The notes under the pieces are model-generated. The model saw only the letters and a program-made list of their open reading frames with translations. It ran no database searches and had not been told where the DNA came from. The translations under genes were made by a program, and so were the position numbers. From contig NC_085889.1 of NCBI RefSeq assembly GCF_035222375.1, forward strand, positions 124,001-188,000: a DNA stretch of 64,000 nucleotides. The letters run 5' to 3'. Below, piece after piece: positions 22,090-34,210 of the stretch (its first letter is position 1; each line of letters begins with the position of its first letter). The stretch comes from Podospora pseudocomata (Eukaryota > Ascomycota > Sordariomycetes > Sordariales > Podosporaceae).

Positions 22090-25000
22090 ATGATCCGCCC
22101 TCCGTTCTTTTCGAATGCCCTACTCATCACCCTCCTTACGGCCACCACACTCGTTCAAGGCCTCAGATACGACAAGGATGAAGAGAACTGGAACCTCAAC
22201 ACGAAGAAGTCGGCCAAGACGCCGCTCGAATATGACTACGATGTCTCTCTACGACCAGAAAACTACACCTACATGGACTCCCCCACAAACTGGCGGATGC
22301 CCGTATACACTCTCTTTTTAGATCGATGGGTCAATGGCGACCCAAACAATGACGACATCAACGGCACCCTCTACGAGACCGACATGATGAGCACGCAGCT
22401 ACGCTTTGGAGGAGATCTCGAAGGACTGAGGGACTCTCTCGACTACATTGCTGGCATGGGTGCCAAGGTATGCTGAACGGCGGGGGCGGGGAGTTCGACC
22501 ATCAATGAAGAGAGGGCAGAGGGTGCTGACAGACGACAGGCCATTTACATTGCTGGATCTCCCTTCATCAACTTGCCATGGGGTGCCGACTCCTACTCGG
22601 TATGTGCAACTAGAGCTCACCTATCTTGGGTGTGGTGGTAGTGGAAGATGTACTGACCGAGGCCATGCCAGCCCATCGACTTGACTATGCTTGATAAGCA
22701 CTTTGGACACATCCGTGAGTGGCAGGAGGTTATCCATGAAATTCACGAGCGCAACATGTGGGTTATCATCGATAACACCATGGCTACGTAAGTTTGCTTC
22801 CGGCAGGTGGTTCCGCTGAGGTGGTGCAAAATCTGACATGTCTCTCCCGGGCAGCATGAGTGATCTGATTGGTTTCGAGGGCTTCCTCAACGAGACGACG
22901 CCTTTCCGGACCGAAGAACACAAGGTTCTGTGGAAGACTGATCGTGTGTACCCCGACTTCTCCATCGGTAACGAGTACAACGAAACATGTGACTACCCCG
23001 AATTCTGGTACGAGGACGGCAAGCGCATCAAGCCGCCAGGACTCAAGGGCTGCTACAACAGTGACTTTGACCAGTATGGTGATATCGAAGCCTTCGGTGT
23101 GTTTCCCGATTGGCAGCGTCAGCTGGCCAAGTTCGCCTCGGTGCAGGATCGTCTCCGCGACTGGCATCCTTCTGTGGCCGCCCGTATTGAACACTTTTCT
23201 TGCATGGCCGTGAGGGCGCTGGACATTGACGCTTTCCGTATCGACAAGGCCGTCCAGGTCACGGTGGACGCCCAGGCTTCCTTCAGCTCTGCGATGCGCA
23301 AGTGTGCCACCGAAATTGGCAAGACCAACTTTGCCGTCTTTGGTGAAATCACGAGCGGCAACACGCTTGGATCCATTTACATTGGCCGTGGCCGCGAGCC
23401 CGGGGCGGCCGAGAACTTGCATCCCGAAAAGGCCATGAACATGGACTCGGACTGGAAGAACAACCAGGACCTTTTTGTCCGGGAGCCCGGCAACAGTGCC
23501 CTCGACGGCGGTGCTTTCCACTACTCCATCTACCGTTCCATGACGCGTTTCCTCGGCCTCAGTGGCCATCTCCAGGCCGGGTTCGACTTGTCTGTCGACT
23601 GGGTCATGACCTGGCACGAGATGCTCAAGACCAACGACATGTACAATGCCAACACGGGCAAGTTCGACCCCCGTCATCTCTACGGTGCCACCAATCAGGA
23701 TGTGTTCCGTTGGCCGTCGGTTGTTCAGGGCATGGAGCGTCAGTTGCTCGCCTATTTCATCATCACGTTTGTGCTCCCCGGCGCGCCCATCATCTACTAC
23801 GGCGAGGAGCAGGCGCTCTACGCCCTCGACGGTACGGCTGCCAACTACGTTTTCGGTCGCCAGGCGATGGCCCCCTCGCCAGCATGGAAGGCACACGGGT
23901 GCTTCCAGCTCAACGTCACGCAGTACATTGGCTGGCCCGTCGAGAAGGGCCGTCTCGGCTGCCAGGACGACGGCGTTGCTCGAGACCACCGCGATCCTGC
24001 GGCCCATCTGCGGAACACCTTCAAGCACATGTTTGCCATCCGCGATCACCTTCGCAGCATCGATCATGGCTGGTACCTCAAGACTCTCGCCAAGCAAACC
24101 GAGGAGATTTGGCTGGATGGTAGCACAAACTTCACCGAGACTGGTATCTGGAGCGTTGGCCGGGGGACCTCCGACACGCAACCCGAGGACGAAGAGCCTG
24201 TGTGGCTCATCTACAGCAACCGCAACAAGACCCATACCTACGAATTTGACTGCAGCAACCCCGATACCTTCAACAAGGGTGCCTTCATCGCTCCCTTCGA
24301 CGCTGGCACCAAGATTCGGGATGTCTTTGAGGACGGACCTGAGATCACTCTCGAGGCTTCTCCTGTCAAGAACGAGTTCGGCAACAGCACCAAGAATGCG
24401 GGCTGTCTCAGCAAGATTGTCATGCCCCCTTATGGCTTCAAGATGTATGTGCTCAAGGACAGCTGGCTCGAGCCGGCCCCCATGATCACCAAGTTTGAAC
24501 CCGGTCATGACATGTCCATCGATTCCACCGGCAAGGGCGGCGTGATCCCGATTCGCCTCGAGTTCAACCACGAGATGGACTGCGACTCTGTCAAGAAATC
24601 GACCACCGCCGTCCTCACGGTGGACCACTCGGGCATAGCCAACCCCAAGAAGCTCGACATCACCTGGGACAACAATGCCTGTGGAACGTTTACCCCCTCC
24701 GAGAAGAGCGAGTACATCGGGTCGATCGAGTCAACTTGGAAGATCACTGGAAAGCTCACCAATGTCCAAGACGGCATCATCAAGCTGTCCGTCAGGAACG
24801 CTACTAGAGAGGACGGATCTGCCAGCACCAATGCCAATGATCATTTCTTGATCCGGTTTGGGGCGCCAAACAACCCGGTCGTGTTTCCATCGTCGGCCAA
24901 CTACTCCCGCACCCTCTTGCACTTTGACGGAAACAGGATGGCCATCAATCACAGCGCCGCGGGCGCTACGCACTTCAGGTTCAGCACCGACTTCGGTTCC

Positions 25001-28000
25001 ATCTGGAGCGAGTGGTTCCCGTACGACGCCGAAAAGACATACCAAGAAGTTGACGCCATGTACCGAGACAACACTCTCTGGACAGGTACGGAGCTGCAGA
25101 AGTGGGAGGGCAAGCACCTGCAGGTTCAGTACTTCAGCAAGCCCCTCGGCTCGTCCGGCTTCATCCAGCACGCCGACAGCAACGACATCACCTTTGAGCG
25201 CCATGTCCCACACATTCGAATCCACGGTCCGTACAACAAGTGGGGCTATGATGCCGGCTTGCCCGGCTCCATGGACTTGGTTCACCACCACACCTGGGAG
25301 CTGCACTACATGTATGAGTGGCCGGCCGAGTTCCAGCTGAACGTTTGGGGTATCAATCCCGACAACCAGCCCGATGTTGGCTTCATCTACGGTGACATTG
25401 ACAACGACGGCATCGTCGACCGTCTTCCCCCGAGCAGTCTGGCCAGAAACGTCATCAACATCACCGAGGCCCCCCCCCTACCGCAGCTCGCCTACAAGCT
25501 CGTCTACAACGACGCCACGTGGAGATTCGAGTACATTCCCACTGGTCACATTGGCATCCAGGTGGTTCTCTTCATCCTCCTTGCCATCATTCCCGTCTTG
25601 CTCGCCGTGCTTGCAGGCTGGATCTACATGCACAGCTTCTACCAGGTCAAGATCAACAAGTCCGGCTTCAGCTCCAAGGGCTGGGTCCCGCTCAAGCTGG
25701 GCAACCTGTCCAAGCTTGACTTCCGGAATCTTGGAAAGGGTGGTGTTGAGATGAGCCCCATGCCTCCCCCGCCTCCCAGCGCTGCTTTGGTTCCTTTTGG
25801 TAGCGGCGGTGGTCAGAGGACCGTCTTGATCGCGACCATGGAGTACAACATTGACGACTTTGGCATCAAGATCAAGATTGGTGGTCTCGGTGTGATGGCC
25901 CAGCTCATGGGTTCTGCCCTGAAGCACATGAACCTCATCTGGGTCATTCCGGTCGTCGGCGATGTCACGTATCCCTTTGACAGCATGCAGGCCGCCGAGC
26001 CCATGTACGTCCAGGTCATGGGCCAGCCGTACGAGATTGAGGTCTACTACTATACTGTCAACAACATCACCTACGTCCTCCTGGACGCCCCCATCTTCCG
26101 CAAGCAGACCAAGGCCAACCCCTACATCGCGCGCATGGACGACATTGAGTCGGCCATCCTGTACGCCGCCTGGAACTCCTGCATTGCCGAAACCATCCGC
26201 CGGTTCCCCGTCGACATCTACCACATCAACGACTACCACGGTGCCGCTGCCCCTCTGTATCTCCTTCCCCAGACCGTCCCCTGCTGTCTCTCGCTCCACA
26301 ACGCCGAGTTCCAAGGTATGTGGCCTATGCGCACACCTGAGGAGCAGAAGGAAGTCTGCGAGGTCTTTAACCTCCCCCCCGAGGTGGTCAGAGACTATGT
26401 CCAGTATGGTTCCGTGTTTAACCTGCTCCACGCCGGTGCGAGCTACCTCCGTATCCACCAACGTGGCTTTGGTGCCGTCGGTGTGTCCCGAAAATACGGT
26501 GACCGTTCTCTGGCCCGCTACCCTATCTTCTGGAGTTTGAAGAACATTGGCCAGCTGCCCAACCCCGACCCCTCGGACACTGCCGACTGGGACCCGAACG
26601 AGGATATCTCGAACCAGTCGAAGGAGATCGAGATTGACCAGAGCTTTGAGGAGAAGAGAGGCGACCTCCGCCGTCAGGCCCAAGAGTGGGCTGGCCTTGA
26701 AGTGGACCCCACAGCCGAGCTCTTCGTCTTCGTCGGGCGTTGGAGTTTGCAGAAGGGTGTTGATTTGATTGCTGATATTTTCCCCAGCATTTTGGAGAAG
26801 TACCCCAAGACGCAGCTCATTTGCGTCGGCCCCGTCATTGATCTGTACGGCCGTTTTGCGGCCCTCAAGTTGGAAAAGCTGATGAAGAAGTATCCCAAGA
26901 GGGTCTACAGCAAGCCCGAGTTCACCCAACTCCCGCCATACATCTTCAGCGGTGCCGAGTTCGCCCTGATTCCGTCTCGTGATGAACCTTTCGGCCTGGT
27001 TGCCGTCGAGTTCGGAAGAAAGGGTGCGCTCGGTGTCGGCGCTCGTGTTGGTGGTCTTGGTCAGATGCCCGGTTTCTGGTACACTGTCGAGTCCATGACC
27101 CCCTCCCATTTGCTCCAGCAGTTCAGGCAGGCTATTGTCTCGGCTCTGGATTGCAAGTAAGTTGACCACAGAGTTCCTGCCTTTGCTAACGAACACGACT
27201 GACACACCTGATACTTTGCAGACACAACAAGCGCCAAATGATGAGAGCGTGGAGTGCGAAGCAGCGTTTCCCCGTCGCCCAGTGGCTCAAGCAGCTGGAC
27301 GAGCTCTACAGCGAGTCCATCCGCATCCACCAAAAGGAGGCCAAGAAGAAGAAGTTTGATGCGCTCAGCCCCAGCCCCATGGGGACCAGGCCATCGTCTC
27401 GTGCCAGCAACATCTCGAACACTTACGTGGATCCAACCGGCGGCGCTCACACTCCAGGAATCACCCCCAGCCCAAGTCCGGGGCCAGAACAAGGCCTCAT
27501 GACGCCGAGACTGGCTTCTCCAGAGGCCCTGCCCACGCCCACGGCGCCATGGGCAGGTGGTATGAAGTCCAACTCGCCTCGTGAATCGGTTGCCAGCTCC
27601 ATCAATGGAAACACACTGTACGCCAATCCCGCGGCCCAAAGTAGTACTGTCAGCGTTGACAGTTTCGCAATCAGGGCCCAGAAAGACGGCATGCACTCCC
27701 CAGGACTCGCCCCATCGGACAACGGACTCAGCCTCCCCCGGCCGGCCTTTGGAAATGCCAACCGCAACAGCAGTCTTCTCAGTCTTCCCGATGTCGTCGG
27801 TGACAGGCAAGACTTCAAGCTGCAGCAGGTAGACCAGTTCTTCAACGACACCAACGGAGAGTACTATGCCGAGTTCGAAGACATGCTCGAGACATTGAGC
27901 GCCGGCAACTCGACCAACGAGCTGTGCATCGAAACATTCCTCAAGAGAAGCGAAAAGGAGTGGTTCGCGAGATATCGTGACGCCAAGCTTGGGCGTTATA

Positions 28001-29602
28001 GAGAATCCCACATCGGCAGCCCTGGCAGCCGGCCCGAGTCGAGAAACGGTCTTGGTGGGCGAAACGAGTCGGTTGTCAGCCGTGGACGTCAACGACACCG
28101 CAGCATGACCCCCAGCGGTCTGGCCAGGTCCGTCTTCGAGACCTCCCCACCAGGCAATGGCGGCGGCGGCGGCGGCATGGTGGACGATGAGTTCCTGTTG
28201 GGCGATGGTTACAGAGCACCAACAGGTCTCAAGAGGTATGGACACACACCCTCCGTCTGGAGAACATGAATAACAATACTAACCTTCCTTGTTGTGCAGA
28301 ATCATGTCTATTCGCATCGGTGACTGGCCCATCTACTCGTTCTTCCTCGCCCTCCAGCAAGTCATTTCCGTCAGCTCGTACCAGATTGTCCTCCTCACAG
28401 GCGAAACCAACCAAACGCCAGAAAAGCTCTACATGGTCGCCGCTACCTACTTGGCCACGTCGTTGATCTGGTGGGCACTCGAGAGAAACTTCAAGTCTGT
28501 CTACTCGCTCTCGGCCCCGTGGTTCTTTTACGGTCTCGCCTTCATGTTGATTGGCATTTCGCCCTTGCTTTCCGACTGGCGCGTGTCCAACAAGCTCGAG
28601 GAAGCTGCCACCTGCTTCTATGCCGCTGGCGCCAGCTCCGGTGCCCTGTCCTTTGCGCTCAACTTTGGTGACGAAGGTGGCGCACCTACCAAGCAGTGGA
28701 TCACTCGTGCCCTCGTGGTGTCGGGCTTTGCGCAGGTGTTCAGCATCGGTCTCTGGTACTGGGGCTCCATTGTCTCGACTCTGGATCCCACATCCACCAT
28801 CTTTGTCGGCACTTCCAAGGTCCCCCAAGCCATCGTCGTCGGCATTCCCATCTGTCTGCTCATGTGGGCCATTGGTGCCATGCTTTATGTTGGTCTCCCT
28901 GACTTTTACCGGCAATCTCCGGCGAGCATTCCCGGTTTCTGGATCTCGCTTTGGCGCCGCAAGGTCGTCCCCTGGTTCTTTGTCATGATCATCATCCAAA
29001 ACTACTGGCTGTCGGCTCCCTATGGCCGCAGCTGGCAGTTCCTGTTCAACACGCAGCACGTTCCCGGCTGGGGTATCTTCTTGCTTGCCTTGGGCTTCTA
29101 CGTCGGCCTTTGGGCCCTCGTCTTGTGGGGCTTCTCTCATTTCAGCGAGGAGCACACCTGGCTCCTGCCCATCTTCGCCATCGGCCTCTGCGCACCACGG
29201 TGGGCGCAGGAGTTCTGGGGCACATCCGGCATCGGCTGGTACCTCCCGTGGGCTGGTGGCCCTGTCGGCTCAGCCATTCTTTCCCGCTGCCTGTGGCTCT
29301 GGTTGGGTCTCTTGGACAACATCCAGGGCGTCGGGTTGGGCATGTTGCTGCTGGCCACGCTGACCAGACAGCACGTCCTGACCGTCTTGGTGGGCGCCCA
29401 GGTCATCGGCAGTGCTTTCACCATGCTGGCGCGGGCGACCAGTCCCAACGCACTCTCGCCCAACACCACGTTCCCTGACTTCAGCCAGGGCATCATGCCT
29501 GGAGCAGCCAGTCCTTACTTCTGGGTGTGTCTGGGATTCCAGCTGATCATCCCCTTTGGGTTCTTCAAGTTCTTCAGGAAGGAGCAGGTTGAGAAGCCCT
29601 AA
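22090..29602 (+). CDS. AGS1: Alpha-1,3-glucan synthase
   Basis: Six exons: 22090-22467, 22540-22599, 22672-22787, 22855-27156, 27222-28235 and 28300-29602; all introns are GT-AG and keep frame; about 2,390 residues, the usual length. Order: a signal peptide (MIRPPFFSNALLITLLT); an extracellular GH13 amylase-like domain (MATMSDLIGFEG; AFRIDK with D315; FGEITSG with E349); a membrane helix near 1082-1108; a cytosolic GT5 glycogen-synthase-like domain (KIGGLG near 1190, EPFGLVAVE near 1560); a Ser/Pro/Gly-rich linker; then a C-terminal multi-helix membrane region from about 1957 that is thought to export the chain. It makes alpha-1,3-glucan of the hyphal wall at the plasma membrane. A GGC run encodes polyglycine at 28160-28176. 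The gene looks intact. The symbol marks the family. Confidence 0.96.
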
Positions 29603-29852
29603 GGTTTTGCTATACTACCTTTATCGTAATGCCTATTGTGCGTCTTGTTGCTGTTGCAGCCATGTTGGTGTTTTATGTCGGGTTGGCGGGCGGGCCGGCG
29701 TGCAAGGAAGACTTTGTTTTTTGGTTTTCATTTTCTCACTCTCCATGACGAAAGGGTAATAGACGGAAACGGATTCCAATGTCAAAGAAACTTATGGGAG
29801 GTTGGAAATGGGTTTCCAGCTGGGAAAAAGTACATGATGACATACACACACA

Positions 29853-29904
<52 letters not shown>

Positions 29905-30348
29905 ACTGCCTAGAGATTCGGTCCGACATAACATACATTTTCTTACAGTCCTTTACTTTTTATTTATAGTTGGCGGTAATTACATCTTTGTAGTGTATAT
30001 AGTTGACGAAGCATCCATGATTTTCTGAAGTGTATTGTTGTTCCATTTCCCCTACGTCATGTCCCATCTTCTTGGGTCACCTTGTGCTTGCTTGCTCCTG
30101 CCAGAAAATGCGAGCAACCGTTGGCCAAGTCGTCGTACCGGTTTGCTCCCGTTGTCGTACCTACCACGAACCACACACCGGCACAAAGCCCCAGTAACGG
30201 TCACCGAGTCGGCTACAAATAGCGAGTTACTTTCGGCCCTCTTCCTACACCATTTTCCCCCTCCAACGAACTCACTCATCACCCCCGCCACGTACGAGTC
30301 GTCACCCTTTGCCTTTTTCCATCTCGATCCCCACTCTCCTTGCCAAAC
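29603..30348. other. Intergenic region with the CA repeat
   Basis: This is the 3' UTR side of the glucan synthase and the promoter of the BNR gene. A/T-rich around 29935-30010. Apart from the microsatellite, nothing is recognised. Confidence 0.45.
29844..29902. repeat. (CA)n dinucleotide microsatellite
   Basis: An almost perfect run of about 29 CA units with one interrupting AG near 29853, lying 240 bases past the glucan synthase stop and 450 bases before the next ATG. It is likely length-polymorphic. Confidence 0.95.
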
Positions 30349-31482
30349 ATGACCGGGTACCTCCTCTCCAAGCTCGGCTTCGACCTGAAGAATCAAGCAG
30401 ATAACCACGACCCTGGCAACAACGACGACCGCCCCCCTCCCCTCCCGCAACTTCACATCTCCACCGAGGACCACTTCCCCCCTTCCACGCAAGGGACCTA
30501 CCCCCGTTTGTGCCAGCTATCCGACGGCTCCCTCCTCAAGAGCTACACCACCTTTGGCCCTGACGGGGAGAGAGTCCTGGTTGTATCACGCAGCGTTGAC
30601 CAAGCTCGTTCGTTCGAAGTCGTGGGGGAAATCACCCGCTCCCACGGTGACTGCGACAACTGTTTTCTTGCTGAGCTGGAGCCGGGGGTTGTGTTGGCTG
30701 CTTTTAGGAACCATGATTTGAGCGGTGAAGATGGTAATAAGCTGACCTGGTTCCGGATTACGGTTTGTCGATCTCGGGATGGGGGGAGGATTTGGGAGTA
30801 TTTGAGCCAGGCGGTGGAAAAGGGGGGCTCGGATGGGGTGTGGGAGCCGTTTGTAAGGATTCCTGTGGGGAGGCGAGAGGAGGTGCAGTTGTATTATTCG
30901 GCCGAGGCGGAGCAGGGGCAGAGGCAGGACACGATGGTGGTTGTTAGTGGGGATGGGGGGGAGACGTGGTCGGAGCCGAGGAGGATTACGGGGGAGGAGG
31001 GGTTGAGAGATGGAATGGTGGGAATTGCCGGTATGAAGGATGCAGTTTCTGGCAAAGAGGCGCTGGTGATGGTGTTGGAGACCACAAGATGTGGGCCTGG
31101 GAGGTTTAGCATTGAGGCGGTGGTTTCGTACGACGAGGGACTGAGCTGGGCGTCAAGGCAGGAGGTGTACAAGCCATCTGGAGAGGGCAAAAATGCCGGG
31201 GCACCGCAGATTGGGACTCTGGCTGGTAGGGAGGGAGTGGCGGTGGTATTTATGACAGATGAGGATGGGAACGAAGGGATATGGCCTTCTGGGGCCAAGA
31301 TCAAGACTGTTTTAGGGGTTGGGTTGGGGAATGGAGTGATCAACTGGAGTCGGGAGGCTGATACTGTTTTCGAGGAGGGGAGTTCATGGCCAGGGATTCT
31401 GGGAGTCGGTCACGGGGAGGCGCTGGTGGTCTGCGAGACGAGGAGCAGAATTGGGGGTAGGCTGTTGAGCTTGGATCTCTGA
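30349..31482 (+). CDS. BNR/Asp-box (sialidase-fold) protein
   Basis: An intron-less frame of 377 residues from the first ATG at 30349. Three Asp-box-like turns are visible: SRDGGRIWEY, SGDGGETWSEP and SYDEGLSWAS, spaced as in six-bladed sialidase propellers. An N-terminal LCQLSDGSLLKSYTT strand and a closing VVCETRSRIGGRLLSL strand fit the fold. There is no signal peptide or membrane helix, so it is cytosolic unless exported by an unusual route. The sialidase arginine triad and the RIP/FRIP motif are not evident, so catalysis is uncertain. Relatives in fungi are annotated as BNR-repeat or sialidase-like glycosidases. The base composition switches inside the gene from C-rich (first 350 bases) to strongly G-rich on the coding strand. 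Confidence 0.8.
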   Translation: MTGYLLSKLGFDLKNQADNHDPGNNDDRPPPLPQLHISTEDHFPPSTQGTYPRLCQLSDGSLLKSYTTFGPDGERVLVVSRSVDQARSFEVVGEITRSHGDCDNCFLAELEPGVVLAAFRNHDLSGEDGNKLTWFRITVCRSRDGGRIWEYLSQAVEKGGSDGVWEPFVRIPVGRREEVQLYYSAEAEQGQRQDTMVVVSGDGGETWSEPRRITGEEGLRDGMVGIAGMKDAVSGKEALVMVLETTRCGPGRFSIEAVVSYDEGLSWASRQEVYKPSGEGKNAGAPQIGTLAGREGVAVVFMTDEDGNEGIWPSGAKIKTVLGVGLGNGVINWSREADTVFEEGSSWPGILGVGHGEALVVCETRSRIGGRLLSLDL

Positions 31483-32285
31483 CATCCATGACCATGTCCT
31501 AATCGGCCTCTTGTCGTATGACAGCATTTGACGAAGCCCGAGATGAGGAACTAGACGGTAACTCAACATGATTTCTTCAACTACCCAAATATTTGTTGGA
31601 TTTCGCTCGAATCCAGTCCTCCAGATCAATATGGAGTAGTGGTTGCTTCGCCCAACTGCAACATGCACAAACCTAGAGTGGTAACCTGAACCGGACCACC
31701 GGTTTTCTTGGGTCTTAAGCGAACTGGAATATGCGCCGGCAAAAGAGCTGAAAAGACTGCACGGCAGTCGTGACGGGTGTAATCCGTACCTAGGTATTTA
31801 TCCGCCACTCAGCATATCACAGGCGCGGCAGATCCTTCGACGCGATCATGTCTGCCTTACCCCGGATCGGTTAAAAGCACCACTTCCCGTCTTACCCCAG
31901 ATCTTGGGCTGATCACCATTCACGAGCTGAGAACTGAAACAGCTAACCGCAGGAAGAAGTGACAATGCAGTCAGCGCTCCCGCTGACAGTTTCTCCTCGC
32001 AATTTGGAGCGCGGGGCTAGTTCTTCCACGAGATATGATGGCTTTATAGGTGGTTCACTTCGTCTTCCCTACGCCCAAAGCTTGCCTGCCCATCGTTGCA
32101 TTTGAGATTCCATGATACCTCCTCTGCTTGTAGCGTTGCATGCATGGCCGTGTGCAGCGGACATTTTACGATCTTCACCTCTCACCTAGTTGACGTCGAA
32201 CCTCCAGGTAGGCGTTGCTGTATCATAGTTGTCGGGGTACTGGAAAGCCCCAGCGTCGAACAGTTGGGACAACTTTACCAGCACC
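31483..32285. other. Intergenic region upstream of the aspartic protease
   Basis: No gene seen. A 13-base direct repeat with one mismatch (CTTACCCCGGATC at 31856 and CTTACCCCAGATC at 31891) and a CTAGGTA motif at 31790 are the only structured features. Confidence 0.45.
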
Positions 32286-33958
32286 ATGTTGCTTCACTTC
32301 GCCATATACACCACTCTTTTTCTTACAGTCAGTCGTGGAGCCAGTCTTCCTAATCTCAGCAATGAACATTCACTCGATGATGGTGACAAGGGCGGAGGGA
32401 AGCGTACAAGAGACCCAGGCTATGTGCGCATGCCGGTGTCGAGACAGAAGTTCAAAAGTAAGGGGAAGTCAAAAAGGGGCTGGCATTGGGGGCCCCCGAC
32501 CGACCCTCACAATGACCCCCCAGCTTTGAAGTCAAATCAACCCTTCCAACCTACTCATGCGTCATCATCGACAAGACCACCGCCAACTCTGACTAGAATA
32601 ACGAGATCCCCACCAACCCAGCAGTCTCCGACTTTGTATCGCCGAGCAGCAGACAGAAGATGGGGCTGGTCCAATCTTGAAGAACTGGGCGGCATTGCCT
32701 ACATCATCCAGTGTTCGTGTTCCACCCTTGAATTCCATTTCCACCTGATTTCAACCCCTGCTGACAAGTCCACAAACTTCTTTCTATAGTGGACATTGGC
32801 ACGCCCCCTCAAAAAGTCCGCGTCTTCGTCGACACCGGCTCGTACGAACTCTGGGTCAACCCCCGCTGCAGCACGTCGGCGTCGGATTCCCTCTGCCAGA
32901 CGTTTGGCAACTACTTCCCATCCAAGTCAAACTCCGCCATGCACATTGGTGGCAACTTTGCCGTCACCTACGGCACAGGGGCAGTGCGAGGAAGCTACTG
33001 GAGCGACGTGATGAGTATTGCAAGTCTGTCACACCTCCCCCAACTCTACAGGTACTTCTCACTCTCATGCTTGAGACTGACAACTCCCTAAAAAGTGCTC
33101 CAAATCCCCCAAGTCCAGTTCGCCGTAGCAGCCGACAGCAACTACACCTTCGCCGGCATCCTCGGTTTAGGCTACGCTTACCCCTATTCCATCCCCTACC
33201 CCTCCGTCCTCAACCTCATGGTCTCCCAGAAGATGATATCCGCCCCCATCTTCAGCCTCGGTCTCGGCGGCGACGGCGACGGCTTCAGCGAGATTATTTT
33301 TGGCGGAGTCAACCGCTGGAAGTTTGCTGGGCCGCTGGTCCCGGTCTCCATTTGGCCTCCGGTCAAAGAGCAGGATCCGAGATGGGTGCAATACTGGGTC
33401 AATGTCACCAGCGTCGGGTTGACGAAGCCAAAAGAGGCGGGAAAACTGTACACACCTCGGGAGGGGTTCTCCATGCCGACGTTGATCGACACGGGCTCGA
33501 CGTTGAGCTACATCCGGGAGGACCTCGTGGCGGTGATAGGGCAGCAGTTCAACGCCGAGATTGACACGCAGGGGAATTACTTTGTGGACTGCAAGTACAG
33601 GGACGTGGCGGGGACGGTGGACTTTGGGTTCAACAGCGGCGCGATGGTGATCAATGTGCGGTACAAGGATTTCATCTACCAGCTCTATCCGGGCAGGTGC
33701 ATGCTTGGGGTGCAGCCGGCGGATTATGGGAGCACGTACTATGTGCTGGGAGACACGTTCATCAGGGGTGCTTATTGTGAGTCTTGCCCGTTTCTTAGAG
33801 TCAGCAAAATATCTACAGAGCTGACACATGCATACATAGTGGTATTTGATCAGCAATCAGACGTTGTGTGGATGAATCAGTACTATAATTGTGGCGACGG
33901 AGTAGTAACAGTGGGACAAACCCCAAGGGATACCAGGAATGTTGTCGGTGCGTGCTAG
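32286..33958 (+). CDS. Pepsin-family (A1) aspartic protease, secreted
   Basis: Four exons: 32286-32712, 32790-33014, 33096-33776 and 33840-33958; about 483 residues. The second intron could instead start at 33024, as both sites keep frame. The signal peptide is MLLHFAIYTTLFLTVSRGAS. A basic, Pro/Ser-rich propeptide of about 120 residues follows. The catalytic aspartates lie in VFVDTGSYELW (first) and LIDTGSTLSYI (second), and IGTPPQKVRVFVDTG is the standard N-lobe entry. The flap region YGTGAVRGSYWSD and NYTFAGILGLGYAYPY are also family marks. There is no GPI tail, so it is probably an extracellular or vacuolar protease. Cysteines occur as in fungal secreted A1 enzymes (PRCSTSASDSLCQ). The gene appears intact. 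Confidence 0.88.
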
Positions 33959-34210
33959 CTGAGGTAGCTTTTGCCGTCATTGTGTTGTAGGTACCTTGAG
34001 CATGTATAAAGCAGCATGTTTTCTCCCGCAGTCCTCTGAACCTGGACTCTGAACCTCGAACCGCCTACTTCTTCAACTGCGGCCAACACAGGGGAAAGTC
34101 ATGGAAACACCGGGAAACATCAAATTCCAAAGCTATGATAGGATCATGAATGCGAACCTACGTGGCCACCGAAATGCGTACGAGCATCCGGCGATCATGG
34201 AGTTTAGAGA

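Noticed and set aside
22784-24628. A 614-codon open frame on the minus strand
   Set aside because: Antisense shadow of the glucan synthase exon 4. It arises from codon bias of the plus-strand gene and has no motif.
25478-27205. A 575-codon open frame on the minus strand
   Set aside because: Antisense shadow of the GT5 domain of the glucan synthase.
28229-29155. A 308-codon open frame on the minus strand
   Set aside because: Antisense to the C-terminal membrane region of the glucan synthase.
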